From Gracilariopsis chorda (lineage: Eukaryota > Rhodophyta > Florideophyceae > Gracilariales > Gracilariaceae): a stretch of 64,000 bases of DNA. The DNA lies in assembly GCA_003194525.1 (NCBI GenBank), contig NBIV01000235.1, positions 1 through 64,000 on the forward strand, given 5' to 3'. The position numbers and the translations under genes were made by a program. This document shows, piece by piece, positions 32,181 to 43,095 of the stretch (positions are counted from its first letter, which is position 1; each line of letters opens with the position of its first letter). A model generated the notes under the pieces. The model was not told the origin of the DNA. It ran no database searches and saw only the letters and a program-made list of their open reading frames with translations.

Positions 32181-33885
32181 CAAGTCACGAAATCGTAACC
32201 ATTTTTATTTGCGTAAGATCTCTAGTACTACGGATTTTGAAAGTTTGTCTGATGAGTACAAAGGTTACTGGATAATACTTTTGTACAAAAAATATCAAAG
32301 ATCAAAGAAATTTTGTAGGGCTGTATATCCGAAGAAGAAGCTGAAAAGAAGATGCTTAGTTTGTATGAGAAGAAAACGGAAAATATCTTCCGATCTGATT
32401 ATCGTGGAAAAATTATTTTAGTCGCTTGTGCAAATTGCGGTCTATTTTGTCTTTCAAATTTGGATGAAACGAGAAACTATATGACAAGAATTTTAAATTT
32501 GGTCTTAAAATGACAAACATGCATGTCAAACTGCATATGCTCCGACATATAGATGGAAAAATTTTATATGCGTGTCATGAATGGGCAGCATGCTATTGCG
32601 GAGGACACTGAAAAAAGAGGAGATAAGCTATTCCAAAATGTCGCGAAAAGCGTCAGCACCTCTTGAAAGTTCAGTCTCGTAACGTTACAAGCGATGAGGA
32701 GACGCTAGATTGGCGTTGTAGATTGGCATGTAGGTAATTTGCAGTTTTACTATTGTGTTTAGCTAACTATGCTAGTACTGCACTTTATGTTAAGTTTACG
32801 AGTAAACGAATTGCTTGCATTGCCTGCGGTGCTGTGCGCTACATGCAGATTACCTCTATATCAACGCAGATCCAAGCTCTTTGTGCTTCAGTAGAGTATC
32901 TGCTTTGTAGTCCTAATGTCTCGACCTCCAAAAGTCCGATTATTTTGGAAATGATGTCGTAGAACAGCTGAAATAACCAACATTACTGTTATGTAGCTAT
33001 CTCCATTTTCACAAAATGAAGTCTTTTGATACAATTGATATTAATTCTTACACAGATGATGACTTGGGATTTGCTAGCACAGGATTAAAGGTTCTAGCTC
33101 TTGTTCTGTGACGGCGGCGATCGTTCTCCCTTGACAAGCATCGATGCCGGCGATTAATCTTGGCGTTCAGCATTTTTGTGATAGGTTTTTTTTCCCGCCT
33201 TTCCCTCTTGGTAGGAGCAGTGATGCCTTCTGGGACTCACTAAACTCGTCAGGCTGTTGCCTTTCTGTGGAACAGAGCACATGGCTCTTGCCGCTCTGTG
33301 TCTCCTACACTACCCAAAAAATGAAGATCTAGCATTGAGCTATAAGAAAGAAGCACAATAAGTCAAGTATTAAAACAATTCAAAGAACTTACTTGTAACT
33401 GACCAATTCCTGAAAGCACATTACAGCGATTGACGACTAGCGATTTTCAAAGCACTAAATCAGCCATCGATCAAAACAAACCATATGCAGAGTACCTCCA
33501 AATCTTTCTTGCTAATAACTTGACGGACTAGGAGGTAAAAATGGGTGACTGCTGACTGTCTAACTAGGATTCAAAAGTAGACAGTCGCAAATAGCCCCTG
33601 ATTTATAATAAATGCTGTCAAATGTTCTCAATACAATAAATACAAAGATTGTGATGATTGGCCGCTTGTGCCTGCCACACAACTGCTTCCATGAGCTATG
33701 TATTGAGAATTCGAGAAACTCGTGTATTTTCTATGACTACCACATTTACCCCGCACAGTCGATGGAAAAATAAATCACGCACAGAACGCGAAAATTGCAT
33801 GGTTAAAGTTCATGTTGTCGACTGAAACAGGAATTTCGGGAAGGAGCTGTGACCTGCATCAGTCCTAACATCTTCTATAAGTACA
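32181..33885. other. Intergenic interval before the zinc-finger gene
   Basis: AT-rich and mostly non-coding. An 85-codon ORF at 32164-32421 starts within the LTR and has no domain (Lys-rich end KKKLKRRCLVCMRRKRK). TATA-like ctataagta lies only about 12-18 bp before the zinc-finger ATG and is unlikely to be its core promoter. Confidence 0.35.
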
Positions 33886-35598
33886 ATGAGCGCAACAAAT
33901 GTTGCACCATCCATCCAAAAACATAAGAACACAACAGTAACAAACACAAACACTCACAGCAACAAACGCCGACCTAACCAAACCGATAATCTCCAAAAAC
34001 AGAAACCCAAATCTATAATGTCATCACAAAACAATTCGCAGGGTAGCAGAAATCCGAGAGGAAGTTCAGCAAACAGCACAGAACGAAAAAAGCGTTCCCG
34101 AGATTCCGTTAATCAAATACTACTGAACCTCGACGCGGACTGCTCGGGAATTCCAGCAAGTGTCGAAGCAGCGAGAGCACGCCAAATAGTGCATCCTTCT
34201 TTACTGCGCTTCCCAGGAGAAGCATCCGAAAGGTCTCAGCCTCCCACCGGTATGACACCTTCCGGTGGCGCTGGTGCCGCTGGTCCATCTAGAGCAAAAA
34301 GAACACAACATGCATATCCCAGTGTCGCAGGTCCATCCACGCCAGGATGGCCACAGCAACAACGTGCATCGTCCAGTGTCGCTGGTCCATCAAATGCGGG
34401 GTGGCCACAACAACAACTTGCATCATCCAATGTCGCAGGTCCATCTACCGCAGGATGGCCACAAAGTGCATCTTCTGGAGGTCTATTCACCGCAGGAAGG
34501 TCACAACAACAACGCGCATCTTCCAATTTCGCTTTTCCATCTACCAGAGGCGCAGAACAAACTGAAAGCAGGCCAGAAATGTCTGCGTCTGGGACCGAAG
34601 TTCAGGAACGAGAGCCCAAGAGACGCAGGCGGGATGAGTGTGCTAAGTGCATGCGCAAATTTAACACTCCAGTCGAAGCTGCGTTCCACCAACAAAACTG
34701 TTCAACAAAGTACACCTGTGTTCTTTGTTCCTATTCAACACCTTATAAGAAATTTTTCGATCGCCACCAAGCGAGGCATACAGATAGCAGATGTTCTATT
34801 TGCAACAGAACGTTTGCGTCGGTAGAGGCTCTACGTGTTCATAATCAAGTTCATTCCGAGTCTACGACGCCAAGCTTTGCCTGCGAACAATGTGGAAAGC
34901 AGTATAACAAGAAAAACGGATTACTGAATCACATTCGACAAAAGCATCCACATTCGGGGCAATTTGACTGTCCAGAATGTTTTTTCAGATTTTCTTCCCT
35001 AAAAGGTTTGGGTTTACACATTCAAAAGAAACACCGGGCGCCAAAGTCACAGCAACAACGCGCATCTCCCAATATTGCTGTTCCATCTATTGGAGGGGCA
35101 GAACAAACTGAAAGCAGGCCAGAAACATCTGCGACTGAGACCGAAGTTCAGGAACGAGAACCAAGCAGACGCAATAGGTATGCGTGTGCTAAGTGCATGC
35201 GCACATTTAACACTCCTGCCGAAACCGCGTTCCATCAACAAAACTGTTCAACAACGTACACCTGTGTTCTTTGTTCCTATTCAACACCTTATAAGAAATT
35301 TTTCGATCGCCACCAAGCGAAGCATGCAGATAGCAAATGTTCTGTTTGCAACAGAACGTTTGCATCGGTAGAGGCTTTACGTGCTCACAGCCAAGTTCAC
35401 TCCGAGTCTACGACGCCAAGCTTTGCCTGCGAACATTGTGGAAAGCAGTATAACAAGAAAACCGGATTACAGAATCACATTCGACAAAAGCATCCACATT
35501 CGGGGCAATTTGACTGTCCAGAATGTTTTCTCAGATTTTCTTCCCAACAAGGTTTGGGTGTACACATTCAAAAGAAACACCGGCCCCCAAAGTCATAG
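33886..35598 (+). CDS. C2H2 zinc-finger protein with tandemly duplicated five-finger module
   Basis: 570 codons without introns. Residues 1-120 are polar and basic (nuclear-localisation-like KRRPNQ, ERKKRSR). Residues about 145-205 contain VAGPSTAGWPQQQRASS-type repeats. Residues 206-387 and 388-569 are a 182-residue tandem duplication, about 90% identical. Each copy has a Ser/Gln-rich linker and five fingers: a CX2C...H...C variant (CAKCMRKF), then YTCVLCSYSTPYKKFFDRHQ, CSICNRTF, FACEQCGKQYNKKNGLLNH and FDCPECFFRF. It would be a nuclear sequence-specific DNA-binding protein. A later in-frame Met (34018) could also be the start. Host gene most likely, though a transposon-derived regulator is possible. 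Confidence 0.88.
   Translation: MSATNVAPSIQKHKNTTVTNTNTHSNKRRPNQTDNLQKQKPKSIMSSQNNSQGSRNPRGSSANSTERKKRSRDSVNQILLNLDADCSGIPASVEAARARQIVHPSLLRFPGEASERSQPPTGMTPSGGAGAAGPSRAKRTQHAYPSVAGPSTPGWPQQQRASSSVAGPSNAGWPQQQLASSNVAGPSTAGWPQSASSGGLFTAGRSQQQRASSNFAFPSTRGAEQTESRPEMSASGTEVQEREPKRRRRDECAKCMRKFNTPVEAAFHQQNCSTKYTCVLCSYSTPYKKFFDRHQARHTDSRCSICNRTFASVEALRVHNQVHSESTTPSFACEQCGKQYNKKNGLLNHIRQKHPHSGQFDCPECFFRFSSLKGLGLHIQKKHRAPKSQQQRASPNIAVPSIGGAEQTESRPETSATETEVQEREPSRRNRYACAKCMRTFNTPAETAFHQQNCSTTYTCVLCSYSTPYKKFFDRHQAKHADSKCSVCNRTFASVEALRAHSQVHSESTTPSFACEHCGKQYNKKTGLQNHIRQKHPHSGQFDCPECFLRFSSQQGLGVHIQKKHRPPKS
34501..35595 (+). repeat. 546-bp tandem duplication inside the zinc-finger gene
   Basis: Unit 1 starts at 34501 and unit 2 at 35047; both begin TCACARCAACAACGCGCATC. 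The unit is exactly 546 bp (182 codons), so the frame is kept. Divergence is a few percent in fingers and higher in the linker. Confidence 0.88.
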
Positions 35599-37755
35599 AT
35601 GTTTGTATACAAGATTTGTGGAACAGAATACCGCCCGAGAAGCAGTATGTTGGCTTATGAATAGGAGAGTCACAGTGAAACCAGCTATCCGCAAAGCATG
35701 TATATCCAAAGAAGTGCATCGTACGAACGAAGGATAGCAATAGATATTTGATATGAGTAGTCTTAGCATAGAACAGGGCGTTAACGCCTTGATTCCAAAA
35801 AAATCTCATTCCAGATAGACTTTGTAAACAATATATTCCCTTGTTCACCCTGCGCAACATGTGAAATATAAGAGAAACAAAAGTATGAAGTTTGGCTTTG
35901 TGGCTGCAAGTTCCTGTGAGAGATGCGGTTCACGTAGGCGAAAGAAATGTTCTACTTTAATCAGAACAGCCCAGAGTACATCATCAAAGGTGGTCCCCGC
36001 GCAGCAGAGCCCGCCACCTTTGTGCAACGTTTAGCTGTCTCGTGTTCCACTCTCAGTAGCAATAATTACTCTTATGATTCTGCCTTCTTGTAAGTCTTAC
36101 GTACTTGGTGCCTTGTCACAAAAAACGTTGAAAGTGGACCGCGTATTTATGACTACAAACGGTTTTGAGTTTGATTCCACCCGGCAACACTCGTTGAACA
36201 ATCCCAATGCTCTTTCTCAAGGGGAGATGGTTTACAAGGGCACGTAGGCTACATGGTAATAGGTATAAGGTGCGGTGCTCTTCGCAGAAGCTCCTATTTT
36301 GTAGCTTATCAACTCTTCGTCCAATGTCTGAGCTGTAGCTGGGCATTACAAATCCATCTTAAGAAGTTTGCATAGGTTTGGTGTATACTGATTGTGTTGC
36401 CTTGAACAGCGTAACCGCAATAAGAGGGCGCTGCAGGATAACGTCAGCTCTTGGCATATTGAACTCGGATTTTGGCTTCGAATCTCTGCAAACCATCCCA
36501 CAGACATTGAGTACTCCTGGCAACGTTTCCCTTTCTTATCTTGAACGTTGCTTCAGCAAGTTTTCAATTGCGATGCTCTATTGCTTTTCAAACCAGGTAT
36601 CAAACACACCAAGTTTGTGGACAAACTCACACTTTCTGTGATTACAAAGGTCTGGTCACAGAGCAAATCAGTGCCAGTTTTTGATAATTAAGTAATAGGG
36701 ACTTTTTCCGCTGAAGTTCACTCCCAGAAACTAATGAAGTTGTAGGAATTTTACTGAACCAGAACGGCATGCAAGCCTATGTTTCGGAAGTGCGGCTCCT
36801 TGCCGACAAATTCTTTCGCAATCGAAAGAGGGAACGAGCAAGCAGTCATTCAGTAATGTTACTGTAGATGACGTATAAACAGATTCTCGTGGGCAACGGT
36901 TGCTTGTGCACAAGTGCGACGCTTCGTGTCGCGTTTCCCATATTGCGCATTAGAAAGTAAGCTATTGTAGCCAATGAAAGAAAAGAGATGCCCAGAGACT
37001 ATCTGCGAGGGGAGGCGGGAAGAGGCGCAAAAATACGACGAGGATGCAGTCAGAAAGACACGCGGAGGCGGCGCGAAGACGTGAGAGAATGTCAGGTGGA
37101 TAGCTCCGCAAGATGTTCAACGAATGCCTTCGAACCAATTGTGCTGCTTGAGATATGCTTATTTCACTAGAGCGTCGCCTCTCCTATGTGAATGTGACCG
37201 AGAATCCTCCAAACACCTGTAAGACATGCTGTGCAGTATTGCGTGGCAATCGTCGGTGCCCCCTATGGCTTCGGAGAGAATGACCCGGACAGATTCCCAA
37301 TCAGGATTCCAGCTACTTTTTGCTCACAGAATGACAGCACATACGCCCACGCTCCATGCAATTTTGTAAACAAAGCGCGTCACTCTCCCGCTTCAGCTCC
37401 AATAAAATAACGTCTTTGACTTGGCCAATATTTGGACAAATATGGATCCCCTGTCGCTCCGTAGAGAGTTGCGTAAGAAATGTGACTTCTAACGTCCACC
37501 AACCGCGTAGAACTATGTCAACTACGAGGAAGGTAGTGGAGTATGTTACAAGAAGGTTACCCTTTTACAATTGTGGTTTCAGGCAGTGACCGGGCCTACA
37601 TATACTACTTTCCTGACGACCTTTCGTATCTGACCATTTGCGCGTTGTCAGCAGTGACGTATGATTATCATTCACTATCTTTCTAAGAAAGAAAGAGAAG
37701 ACGGGTAGATAGTTGACGTCTCGGATGTCAAAGTGTGCAAGTGGCAGTTGAAATT
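35599..37755. other. Interval between zinc-finger gene and the nested Copia/Gypsy block
   Basis: No firm gene. Minus-strand open pieces between 36641 and 36116 (ADVILQRPLIAVTLFKATQ, NHLPLRKSIGIVQRVLPGG) look like a decayed coding stretch with no identifiable family. The Copia 3' LTR should lie left of 37755 but I could not match it to a 5' partner. Confidence 0.35.
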
Positions 37756-37770
37756 TCAGTCATGTGGCGT

Positions 37771-38014
37771 TGTTACGCGATGCAAAGTACTGCAGCTTCG
37801 TTAGTACCAAAGGCCGCCAGGCCTGTACGAGCTGACAATAATTCGAACATAAGTCTAAGTGTCGGAAAGGTCGCGAAGGCGACCTTTCGAGGACTATATG
37901 ATCGGCGTCAGTAAAGGCAAGGCCTGCACTCGGAGAAGAGGGGCAGAGCCTAGGTGCCCAGTGTTGTGTTGCGTTGTTCCTTTCGTTGAGTCTAACTGCG
38001 CGTAGAGCTCAACA
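37771..38014 (+). repeat. Family IV 5' LTR (244 bp)
   Basis: Identical to 42847-43090. It contains a 10-bp perfect hairpin GAAAGGTCGC/GCGACCTTTC with a GAAG tetraloop at 37865-37888. Confidence 0.96.
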
Positions 38015-38057
38015 ATTATAATTGTGTGCACAGACCAGCTTACGTTGCAGTTAAGCA

Positions 38058-39788
38058 ATGGGGCAGGAATCCAACAAAGCCACCGCTTCTACGGTCAGGC
38101 AGACCATTGTGTCAAATCTTGAGGCACCCAGGCTGCAAGGTGTGACCCTCAGGCATTTCGCGACGTTTCAGAAACAGCGAGAGCTGTACGAGAAGCAGGT
38201 TGAGGAAAAGAATCGGGAGCCGGGCATCGAAATTACCCCCACTTCTTATAAAGCCTCAATCGATAACTCAATGCTAAAGATCTTTCTGACAGCAGAGTCG
38301 ATCAAAGCCAAAGACGTCCCAAGTATATCAGAAGAACAGCTGAAGAAGTGCGTCCATACCCGAGCCAGTTTTACCCCTGATGGTAACGACCTATCCAGGA
38401 TTGAGCATATTGTTAGTAAGGTGAAAATGGACACATCCCTTAAGGAAGCTGAAGACAAAGTCTGGAACCTGCACTACCGTTACATCACCGTGTTGGAATC
38501 AGCCGGAATGCAGGATCTTCCCACTGACAAGCCGCATATTGCCATCGAGCATATTCTTAAACGCATCAAACCAAAGAACCTGCGTGATCGAATGAAGAAT
38601 ATAGTTCGATGGCGCAAAAACGAAGGATTTGAAAAGAAAGATTTTGGAGCTTTCATGCGAGAGCTTGCTCTGCAAGCAAAGAAATTAGAGCTCGAGCAAG
38701 AAGCAATCGCTGAGTCAGAAGCCGAAAGCTGCGATGGCTCGTCGGGGTCGAGCGCCTTGCACGAACGGCGCCGGCGGTTCGTCAGGACTAGTACAAAGTC
38801 GTACAGACAACGCCCTGGGAAGCGAAACCGTGAAAGGAGAAACGCAGCCAAAAGTAATAAAGCCCATCAACACAAGGGAGGCACTAAGGAGAAGGACGAG
38901 GACCTGCCAGAGTGCCTTAACCCTGACTGTGGTGGACGTCACTGGATCAAGGATTGTCCTAACTCTACAATCGAAGAGAAGGAAATGTACCGGCGGATGA
39001 TCCGAGCAAAGAAAAAGAAACAATCCACCAAGACCAAAGGAGACAAGGGAGATCCTCCACGAGGCCGGGTCAATCGGATTGCGGCGGACAAAATAGATTC
39101 CCACTCATCTCTGTTCAGTGCGATGTTCTGTAACGGAGCGGTAGAAACAGTCGTGCTCGCAGACCAAGGGTCAGACATCAATCTCCTGCCAGAGGCAATA
39201 TTTGATTGTATCCAATCCGCGGATATGAATTTGCGTGCGGATAAACTGGAGCCGCCGCACAAATATAGCGGAATATCTACTGAAGATTCAAAGCAGGCGA
39301 ACATCGAATGTAACCGGAAGGTTACCTTGGACGTGCAACTTCGCATTAGGCATGGCGCTAAGTTAGTGCTTAGGTCCATCGAATGGAAAGTTGGAAAGGC
39401 TGAGTTAGAATATGTCATCATTGGACGGCCAGTATTACAGTCAATAGGCTGTGACAACAAGGCCATTCTAGCCACTGCCTGTGACCAGAATGATGGTGTC
39501 ATTAACATTCCCCAAGCCTTAGCGGCGGACTCGAAGAAAAGAGCTCAAGGAACGCATGGTACCATCGCATCTCTAATGAGCGGAGGGACATTTCATAGCA
39601 GCGCCACGGAAGGAGACGACGGTCTTGAGGATAGCAATGTTTACATTGACCTCGGTGACGATGATCCCCAGGATCTTGATGAAGCCATGGAGAAACTGGT
39701 GAAGAAAGCAGAGGCTAATGGTATGTCCACCGTAGGCACCGAAGAGCTTGGAAAGCTACTTACGGAGTTCAAGTCGGTTTTCGACTAA
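38058..39788 (+). CDS. gag: Family IV Gag-protease
   Basis: 576 codons, ATG 43 bp after the LTR. The N-terminal half is a helical capsid-like region. It is followed by an Arg/Lys-rich patch (ERRRRFVRTSTKSYRQR) and a zinc knuckle of CX4CX3HX4C form (CLNPDCGGRHWIKDC, about residues 289-303). The aspartic protease follows near residue 369 as LADQGSDINLLPEAIFD, where DQG stands in place of DTG/DSG, and IIGRPVLQSIGCD is its C-terminal flap partner. The ORF stops in TAA at 39786-39788, just after SVFD, a position where related elements run on into RT. Confidence 0.9.
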   Translation: MGQESNKATASTVRQTIVSNLEAPRLQGVTLRHFATFQKQRELYEKQVEEKNREPGIEITPTSYKASIDNSMLKIFLTAESIKAKDVPSISEEQLKKCVHTRASFTPDGNDLSRIEHIVSKVKMDTSLKEAEDKVWNLHYRYITVLESAGMQDLPTDKPHIAIEHILKRIKPKNLRDRMKNIVRWRKNEGFEKKDFGAFMRELALQAKKLELEQEAIAESEAESCDGSSGSSALHERRRRFVRTSTKSYRQRPGKRNRERRNAAKSNKAHQHKGGTKEKDEDLPECLNPDCGGRHWIKDCPNSTIEEKEMYRRMIRAKKKKQSTKTKGDKGDPPRGRVNRIAADKIDSHSSLFSAMFCNGAVETVVLADQGSDINLLPEAIFDCIQSADMNLRADKLEPPHKYSGISTEDSKQANIECNRKVTLDVQLRIRHGAKLVLRSIEWKVGKAELEYVIIGRPVLQSIGCDNKAILATACDQNDGVINIPQALAADSKKRAQGTHGTIASLMSGGTFHSSATEGDDGLEDSNVYIDLGDDDPQDLDEAMEKLVKKAEANGMSTVGTEELGKLLTEFKSVFD

Positions 39789-42700
39789 GGCTGGGGAAAG
39801 CCGACCCAGCCAATATCCCGCCAATGCAGATCAGGCTTGATCCAAATAAGCGGCCGGTAAAGGTCAAAGCGCGGAGGTATCCAGCGCCACAAAGGGCCTT
39901 TCTCAAAGCCTACACGGCTAAGCTCGTGGAGCTAGGCATATTCATACCAAACCCTCATGCGGAATGGCAGGCAGCCCCGTTGTTGGTGCCAAAAGTGGGA
40001 TCGAAAGCCAGGTTCAGATGCGCTATCGACTTGCGCCCATTAAATGCTGCAACGCTGAAGGAATCATGGCCCATGCCTCACTTGGATTCCGAAATACAGG
40101 ATTTTGCTGGAAGCAAGTGCTTCGCTGTCGTTGACTTTGTACACGGATACTGGCAGCTCCCACTGCACCCTGATTCCTATTCGGCATGTGGCGTAGTCTG
40201 TCCGGATGGTACCTATTCCTCAACGAGGGTCATACCTGGTCTCACGAACGCTACATCGCACTTTCAATCCTCGGTAGAACCGCTCTTTAAAGAGCTCCGA
40301 AACAATCTGAAGGCATGGTTAGACGATTTCAATCTTCACGCCAGAGATGAGCCAACGCTGCTACGTACTCTCCGGCGCTTCCTCGAAATCTGTAAGGAAA
40401 CGAGGTTGTTCATATCGGCGAAGAAGAGCCAGTTTTTCGCAAAAGAAATCAAGTGGTGCGGAAGGCTAGTCAATGGAGAAGGCTATACCATGGACCCAGC
40501 AAAGGTAGAGGGTCTCAAGGAGATGCACGCGCCCGTCACAGCGGATGAATTGTGCGAGTTTATTCACTGCTGTCGCTGGATGGCCACGGCAATCCCAGAT
40601 TTCGATAGACGCGTGGCTTCACTAAATAATATGCTAGAAGAAGCCTACAAGAAAGCAGGTCGTCGGAAGAAACGGGCTATCAAAGGAATGGCACTGCGAG
40701 ATCTGTCTTGGGGCCAGGAACATACGCAAGCTTTTGCAGACATACAAGACAGCCTACGAAATGCAGTGTATCTCTCATACCCGCGAGCTGGAAATGTAAT
40801 ATGTGTATTCACCGATGCATCGAACAACCACTGGTCTGGAGTCGTGACTCAGACAGAACCAGAAACGTTGGAGAAGCCATTCGCAGAACAGAAACACGAG
40901 CCAATGGCGTTTCTCGGAGGAGTATTCAAAGGTGCTCAAGTTAATTGGAGCACATACGAGCAGGAAGGCTACGCCATAGTGAAGACATTCGATAAGTTGG
41001 ATTATATGTTTCTGGACGAACATCCAGTACACGTATTCACTGACCACCGCAATTTGCTCTTCGTGTTCGCGCCGATGGCCCTCCAACCTTCATTGGGGCA
41101 GCATATAGTGGCGAAAGTGCAGCGGTGGGCGGTATTCCTCTCGCGTTTTGAATACACGATCGAGCACATACCCGGAACGGAAAACGTATTCGCCGACATT
41201 CTTACGCGATGGACGAAAGGTTACCGGAGAAACCTACTAGTAACGCAGAAAATATGCAGCCTGGCGTTTACCGCAGCATCGATCGCGCCGCCTACGGACA
41301 AAGTAGAGTGGCCGGACATTGAAGAGTTTCGAACCGCACAGGTGAACGATAATCCGCCCGGCTACTTACGAGAAGGCCCAGAAGGACTACTATATGATGG
41401 CCCAGCTATTTGGGTTCCATTCAAAGCCACTGAGCTCAAGTTGAAGATACTGATCTTATCGCACTGCGGAAGTCTCGGGCACAGGGGTAGTGAGGCCACC
41501 GAGAGCGTTATACGCGAAAACTTCAGGTGGAACGGTATGTCGGGAGACATACAGGCATTCGTCAAGGGATGCCTGCAGTGCATAACAACGCGATCCGGTG
41601 AGATCGTGCCGAGACCGTTAGGATCAGCGTTACACGGAGAAAGACCGAACGAAGTGGTGCACATCGACTTTCTTTACATGGGCGAAAGCGTGACCCAGGA
41701 GCTTTACATATTAATCCTCAGGGATGACATGAGCTCTTTTACCTGGTTATGGCCGTTTACAGCTGCAACTAGCGCGGCTGCGGCAGAAGCCATCGCAACG
41801 TGGATAGCGACATTTGGCCTCATGGACTGGGTGGTATCCAATCAAGGAACCCATTTCAAGAACGAACTGATGAGGGCTGTCGCAGAAGAACTTAAGCTGA
41901 ACCATCACTTTACTACAGCCTACACTCCTTGGGCAAACGGGACCGTTGAAAGAGTGTGCAGGGAAGTCCTTCGAGCATGCAAAGCCTTGTTGCACGAGTT
42001 TAGACTTTCAGCCAAGGACTGGCCTGCAGTGACGGAATGCGTTCAGAGCATACTCAACCAAGCTCCACTTAAGAGATTAGGACTCCGTACGGGCAAAAAG
42101 GGAGTATACAGAACGCCACTGGAGGTTTTCACAGGTCACCAGCCATCAAGACCTCTCCTGAAGGCGTTACCGATGGAAAAGTACACATCTCTGCCTACAC
42201 TTACAGAAGTAAGAGCTCGACAGTTGATTGAAATTGAGCGCACGCAGGTGGTTATGGAAAACATGCACCGTGAGGTACAAACGGTAGTTTCGAAGCGAAG
42301 GCAGAAATCTATTGATCTGCACAATGCGCGAACCAATATCATAGCTACGAACTTCACCATCGGCGACTATGTGCTCGTCCGTAAAGCCCAGAAGCACGGC
42401 CATAAACTTCAGTTTAAATGGAGAGGGCCGCGTCAGGTGGTGGGGTGTAAGTCCAACTGGGTCTACGAAGTGAAGGACCTTGTTAAAGGGAAAAGGGAGA
42501 CGGTGCACGCTCGGAGACTGATGTTTTACCGAGCAGCCTTAGGCAATCAAGAGGTTGACCCCCAGTTGCTGGAGTTTGCAGAACACAGCGAATCTACTTA
42601 TCAGAACGCCCAGGCGATTAAGGGAATACGAAAGCAAAACGACGCCATAAGTATTCTGGTAGAATGGCTCGGATTACCGGACAAGATCGATCAGACTTGG

Positions 42701-42817
42701 GAACCTCTGCAGAATGTACTAGAGGATTTGCCAGGGCTGTTGGAAGACTTCCTATGCACTGCCGGAGATCGCCGAATCAAGACAGAAGCTCAAAGACTCT
42801 GCAACTTTGATTATTAA
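39789..42817 (+). CDS. pol: Family IV pol: RT, RNase H, integrase, chromodomain
   Basis: First ATG at 39824 (997 codons), but the frame is open from about 39779 and homology (RLRLGKADPANIPPMQI) begins there. That implies entry by a -1 shift in TTTT at 39778-39781 or loss of one T. RT has VVDFVHGYWQLPL near residue 103 and the catalytic WLDDFN near 165. RNase H has FTDAS near 328, YEQEGYAIVKT and VFTDHRN. The integrase zinc region is HCGSLGHRGSE...CLQC. In the core, HIDFLYMGES keeps Asp 1, the second site reads VVSNQGTHF with Asn where Asp is catalytic, and NGTVERVCREV keeps Glu. The C-terminal chromodomain is ISILVEWLGLPDKIDQTWEP near residue 945. Confidence 0.92.
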
Positions 42818-42846
42818 CGTTGTATATCAACAACGTCATTGGGCCG

Positions 42847-43090
42847 TGTTACGCGATGCAAAGTACTGCAGCTTCGTTAGTACCAAAGGCCGCCAGGCCT
42901 GTACGAGCTGACAATAATTCGAACATAAGTCTAAGTGTCGGAAAGGTCGCGAAGGCGACCTTTCGAGGACTATATGATCGGCGTCAGTAAAGGCAAGGCC
43001 TGCACTCGGAGAAGAGGGGCAGAGCCTAGGTGCCCAGTGTTGTGTTGCGTTGTTCCTTTCGTTGAGTCTAACTGCGCGTAGAGCTCAACA
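42847..43090 (+). repeat. Family IV 3' LTR (244 bp)
   Basis: Identical to the 5' LTR. Between the pol stop and the LTR lies a small inverted repeat CGTTGT/ACAACG near 42818-42836. Confidence 0.96.
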
Positions 43091-43095
43091 GGCGT

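Larger units (their letters stand above)
37771..43090 (+). mobile_element. Full-length Ty3/Gypsy element family IV, recent insertion
   Basis: Two 244-bp LTRs (37771-38014 and 42847-43090) that I read as identical, both TGTTACGC...GAGCTCAACA. A perfect 5-bp target-site duplication GGCGT is at 37766-37770 and 43091-43095. Internal ORFs are gag-protease and RT-RNase H-integrase-chromodomain. There is no recognisable tRNA-type TGG primer site after the 5' LTR (it starts ATTATAATTGTG), and no clear polypurine tract before the 3' LTR. It sits in the 3' end of Copia I. Confidence 0.96.

Noticed and set aside
34265-34825. 186-codon plus-strand ORF overlapping the zinc-finger gene, and its repeat at 35075-35371
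   Set aside because: Out-of-frame shadow of the duplicated zinc-finger coding sequence; the duplication copies the shadow too.
36116-36346. 76-codon minus-strand ORF as a host gene
   Set aside because: No start context, no domain, and stops at both sides in a region of similar broken pieces.
38480-39508. Several long minus-strand ORFs across family IV gag
   Set aside because: Antisense to a well-supported Gag-protease ORF and without any domain.
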